A stretch of 5,795 nucleotides of DNA from an uncultured Eubacteriales bacterium. Its GTDB lineage: Bacteria; Bacillota; Clostridia; Oscillospirales; UMGS1783. The notes beneath the pieces were generated by a model. That model made no database searches. It saw only the letters and a list, made by a program, of their open reading frames with translations, and had not been told where the DNA came from. The stretch is taken from contig USJY01000101.1 in the NCBI GenBank assembly GCA_900555065.1, positions 1-5,795 of the forward strand, in the 5' to 3' direction. The position numbers were made by a program, and so were the translations under genes. This document shows positions 4,915 through 5,795 of this stretch, piece after piece (position 1 is the stretch's first letter; every line of letters starts with the position of its first letter).

Positions 4915-5619
4915 ATGGACAGGATTAAAAACTTTCAGGATACCGTGGAACACCGGCAGCCCAAGGATATCGTTATGGACCTTGGCGGCTGCCCGCTCTC
5001 GAGCGTGGAGGGGCAGACGCAGGCACGGCTGCTTCGGTACCTGGGCTACGACGCGCCGGACGACGCGCCGTTGCTGTTCGGCAAGGTGCGCAGGCTGGAC
5101 GAACGCCTGCTGCGCGCGCTGGATATCGATACGCGCTCAGTGGGTGAGATTTTCCGGCCGCGGGAAAGCCAGTTCCGGTTTCTGGCGGACGATTTGTATA
5201 TCGACGAGTGGGGAATTAAACGCAAATTTACCGGCATGTATTGGGACATTGTGGAAAACCCGCTCAAAAACGCGACCTGCGCCGACCTGGACAGGTATCA
5301 GTGGCCGGATGCGGACAGTATTGATCCCGCGGAGATTGCGGCGCATGTCCGCTGCGCACGAGAGCTGAAGCAGGCGGGCGAGTATGTGATCTGTGCGGAA
5401 CATCCGGTCTACGGCGTGTTTGAGCTGGGGTGCTGGCTATGCGGTTTTGACGATTTTCTGACGCGCCTGTTTATTGACGAGCCGTTTGTACGCCGGCTGT
5501 TCGATATCATTCTGGATTATCAGAAAAAAGTAATCGCGCAATATTACGGCGCGCTGGGGGATCTGATCCACTACACCTCCAGCGGGGACGATTTCGCAAT
5601 GCAGACCAACCTTTTCATG
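4915..5619 (+). CDS. Uroporphyrinogen decarboxylase-superfamily protein, 5' part only (cut at a chimeric junction)
   Basis: About 230 residues of a URO-D/MtaA-like TIM-barrel protein. Supporting stretches are [20 protein letters not shown] with VMDLGG near the start, DEWGIKRK, the [18 protein letters not shown] segment, and [14 protein letters not shown] at about 217-232, typical of this superfamily. It lacks the N-terminal motif region of true HemE, so haem synthesis is unlikely; relatives include corrinoid or other methyltransferases and many uncharacterised Clostridia proteins. The family is usually about 340-380 residues. Here homology stops near residue 230-235: the expected SP.MF continuation after QTNLFM is replaced by residues that are simply the antisense of an alanyl-tRNA synthetase gene. 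The frame stays open to the window end, but that extension is artefactual. Confidence 0.85.
5602..5619. other. Chimeric junction between URO-D (+) and alaS (-)
   Basis: The bases CAGACCAACCTTTTCATG fit both genes: on the plus strand they encode Gln-Thr-Asn-Leu-Phe-Met of the URO-D protein, and on the minus strand His-Glu-Lys-Val-Gly-Leu of alanyl-tRNA synthetase. Left of it only the URO-D reading makes sense; right of it only the alanyl-tRNA synthetase reading does. The break therefore falls at or within this shared stretch. Confidence 0.75.
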
Positions 5620-5795
5620 CCAGATTTCGCCTGTTTCGTCATCCTCCTCATAGATGGTGACATACAGCTTATCCTCAGGGATTTCCAGCCATTTGGTAAC
5701 AAACTCCCAAGACCAAGGGATGATTTCGTTCTTGAAATAATCGCCAAAGGAGAAGTTTCCCAACATCTCAAAAAATGTGCCGTGGCGCGCCGTCT
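5602..5795 (-). CDS. alaS: Alanyl-tRNA synthetase fragment (64 residues of the catalytic domain)
   Basis: The minus strand from the right edge encodes [20 protein letters not shown], then [20 protein letters not shown] and [12 protein letters not shown], ending [27 protein letters not shown] is the motif 2 region of the class II catalytic core of alanyl-tRNA synthetase, and WEF.TK.L.IPEDKL..T is the next conserved stretch, around residues 70-135 of the usual ~870. The enzyme charges tRNA-Ala in the cytoplasm. The N-terminus lies beyond the window. After VGL the expected IVR.GKEDNFWE continuation is missing; the frame runs on as HCEIVPAGG, which is antisense URO-D. It is therefore cut at the junction and cannot be functional as shown. 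GC content of this piece is about 46% by hand count. Confidence 0.9.

Noticed and set aside
5437..5601. Continuation of the alaS frame past the junction
   Set aside because: It reads HCEIVPAGG and on with no alanyl-tRNA synthetase similarity; it is antisense to genuine URO-D sequence.
5619..5795. Continuation of the URO-D reading frame to the window edge
   Set aside because: The translation after about residue 235 is the antisense of conserved alanyl-tRNA synthetase and lacks URO-D motifs.

Overview
The window looks like DNA from a spore-forming, fairly GC-rich Gram-positive bacterium of the class Clostridia, probably an uncultured gut-type lineage. The evidence is strong AGGAGG-type ribosome binding sites, near-consensus sigma-A promoters, a sporulation-type promoter, a cytoplasmic glycoside hydrolase in an apparent operon, and small charged proteins of a kind I associate with Oscillospiraceae-like genomes. 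No rRNA, tRNA, CRISPR array or intact transposase was seen.

Layout, left to right. Positions 1-13 hold only the start of a minus-strand gene with a clear ribosome binding site. Positions 14-155 are a hairpin-rich spacer. Positions 156-3029 (minus) encode a 957-residue glycoside hydrolase family 2 enzyme with both catalytic glutamates. Its AT-rich leader of about 205 nt starts at a TTGACA-17-CATAAT promoter (3243-3271) whose -35 box lies inside a 7-bp inverted repeat, a likely operator. At 3315-3361 is a perfect 22-bp-arm inverted repeat that resembles two abutted IS150-type (IS3 family) ends. At 3406-3489 (minus) is a 27-residue hydrophobic peptide gene with its own TTGACA-17-TATGCT promoter and an ideal ribosome binding site.

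On the plus strand, 3729-4772 holds three tightly packed small genes: a charged helical protein, a second helical protein with a Gly/Pro linker (start and stop overlap by one base), and a protein with a Pro-rich linker and a hydrophobic C-terminus. A candidate SigE-type sporulation promoter (ATA-N16-CATACTAT) lies upstream and a 15-bp-stem terminator closes the unit. At 4843-4870 a TTGACT-16-TATAAT promoter drives a uroporphyrinogen decarboxylase-superfamily gene from 4915.

That last gene does not finish. Within an 18-base stretch (5602-5619) the plus-strand URO-D homology stops and the minus strand begins to encode a conserved piece of alanyl-tRNA synthetase running in from the right edge. 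An inverted join of two unrelated conserved genes at a short shared sequence is best explained as an assembly or amplification chimera, so the last ~180 bases should not be taken as true neighbours of the rest.

The GH2 gene and the gene beginning at 13 probably act together in catabolism of an imported sugar or glycoside. The three-gene plus-strand unit has no recognised function; its promoter suggests expression during sporulation. The most interesting undescribed items are this three-gene unit, the tiny membrane peptide gene, and the large palindrome beside it.
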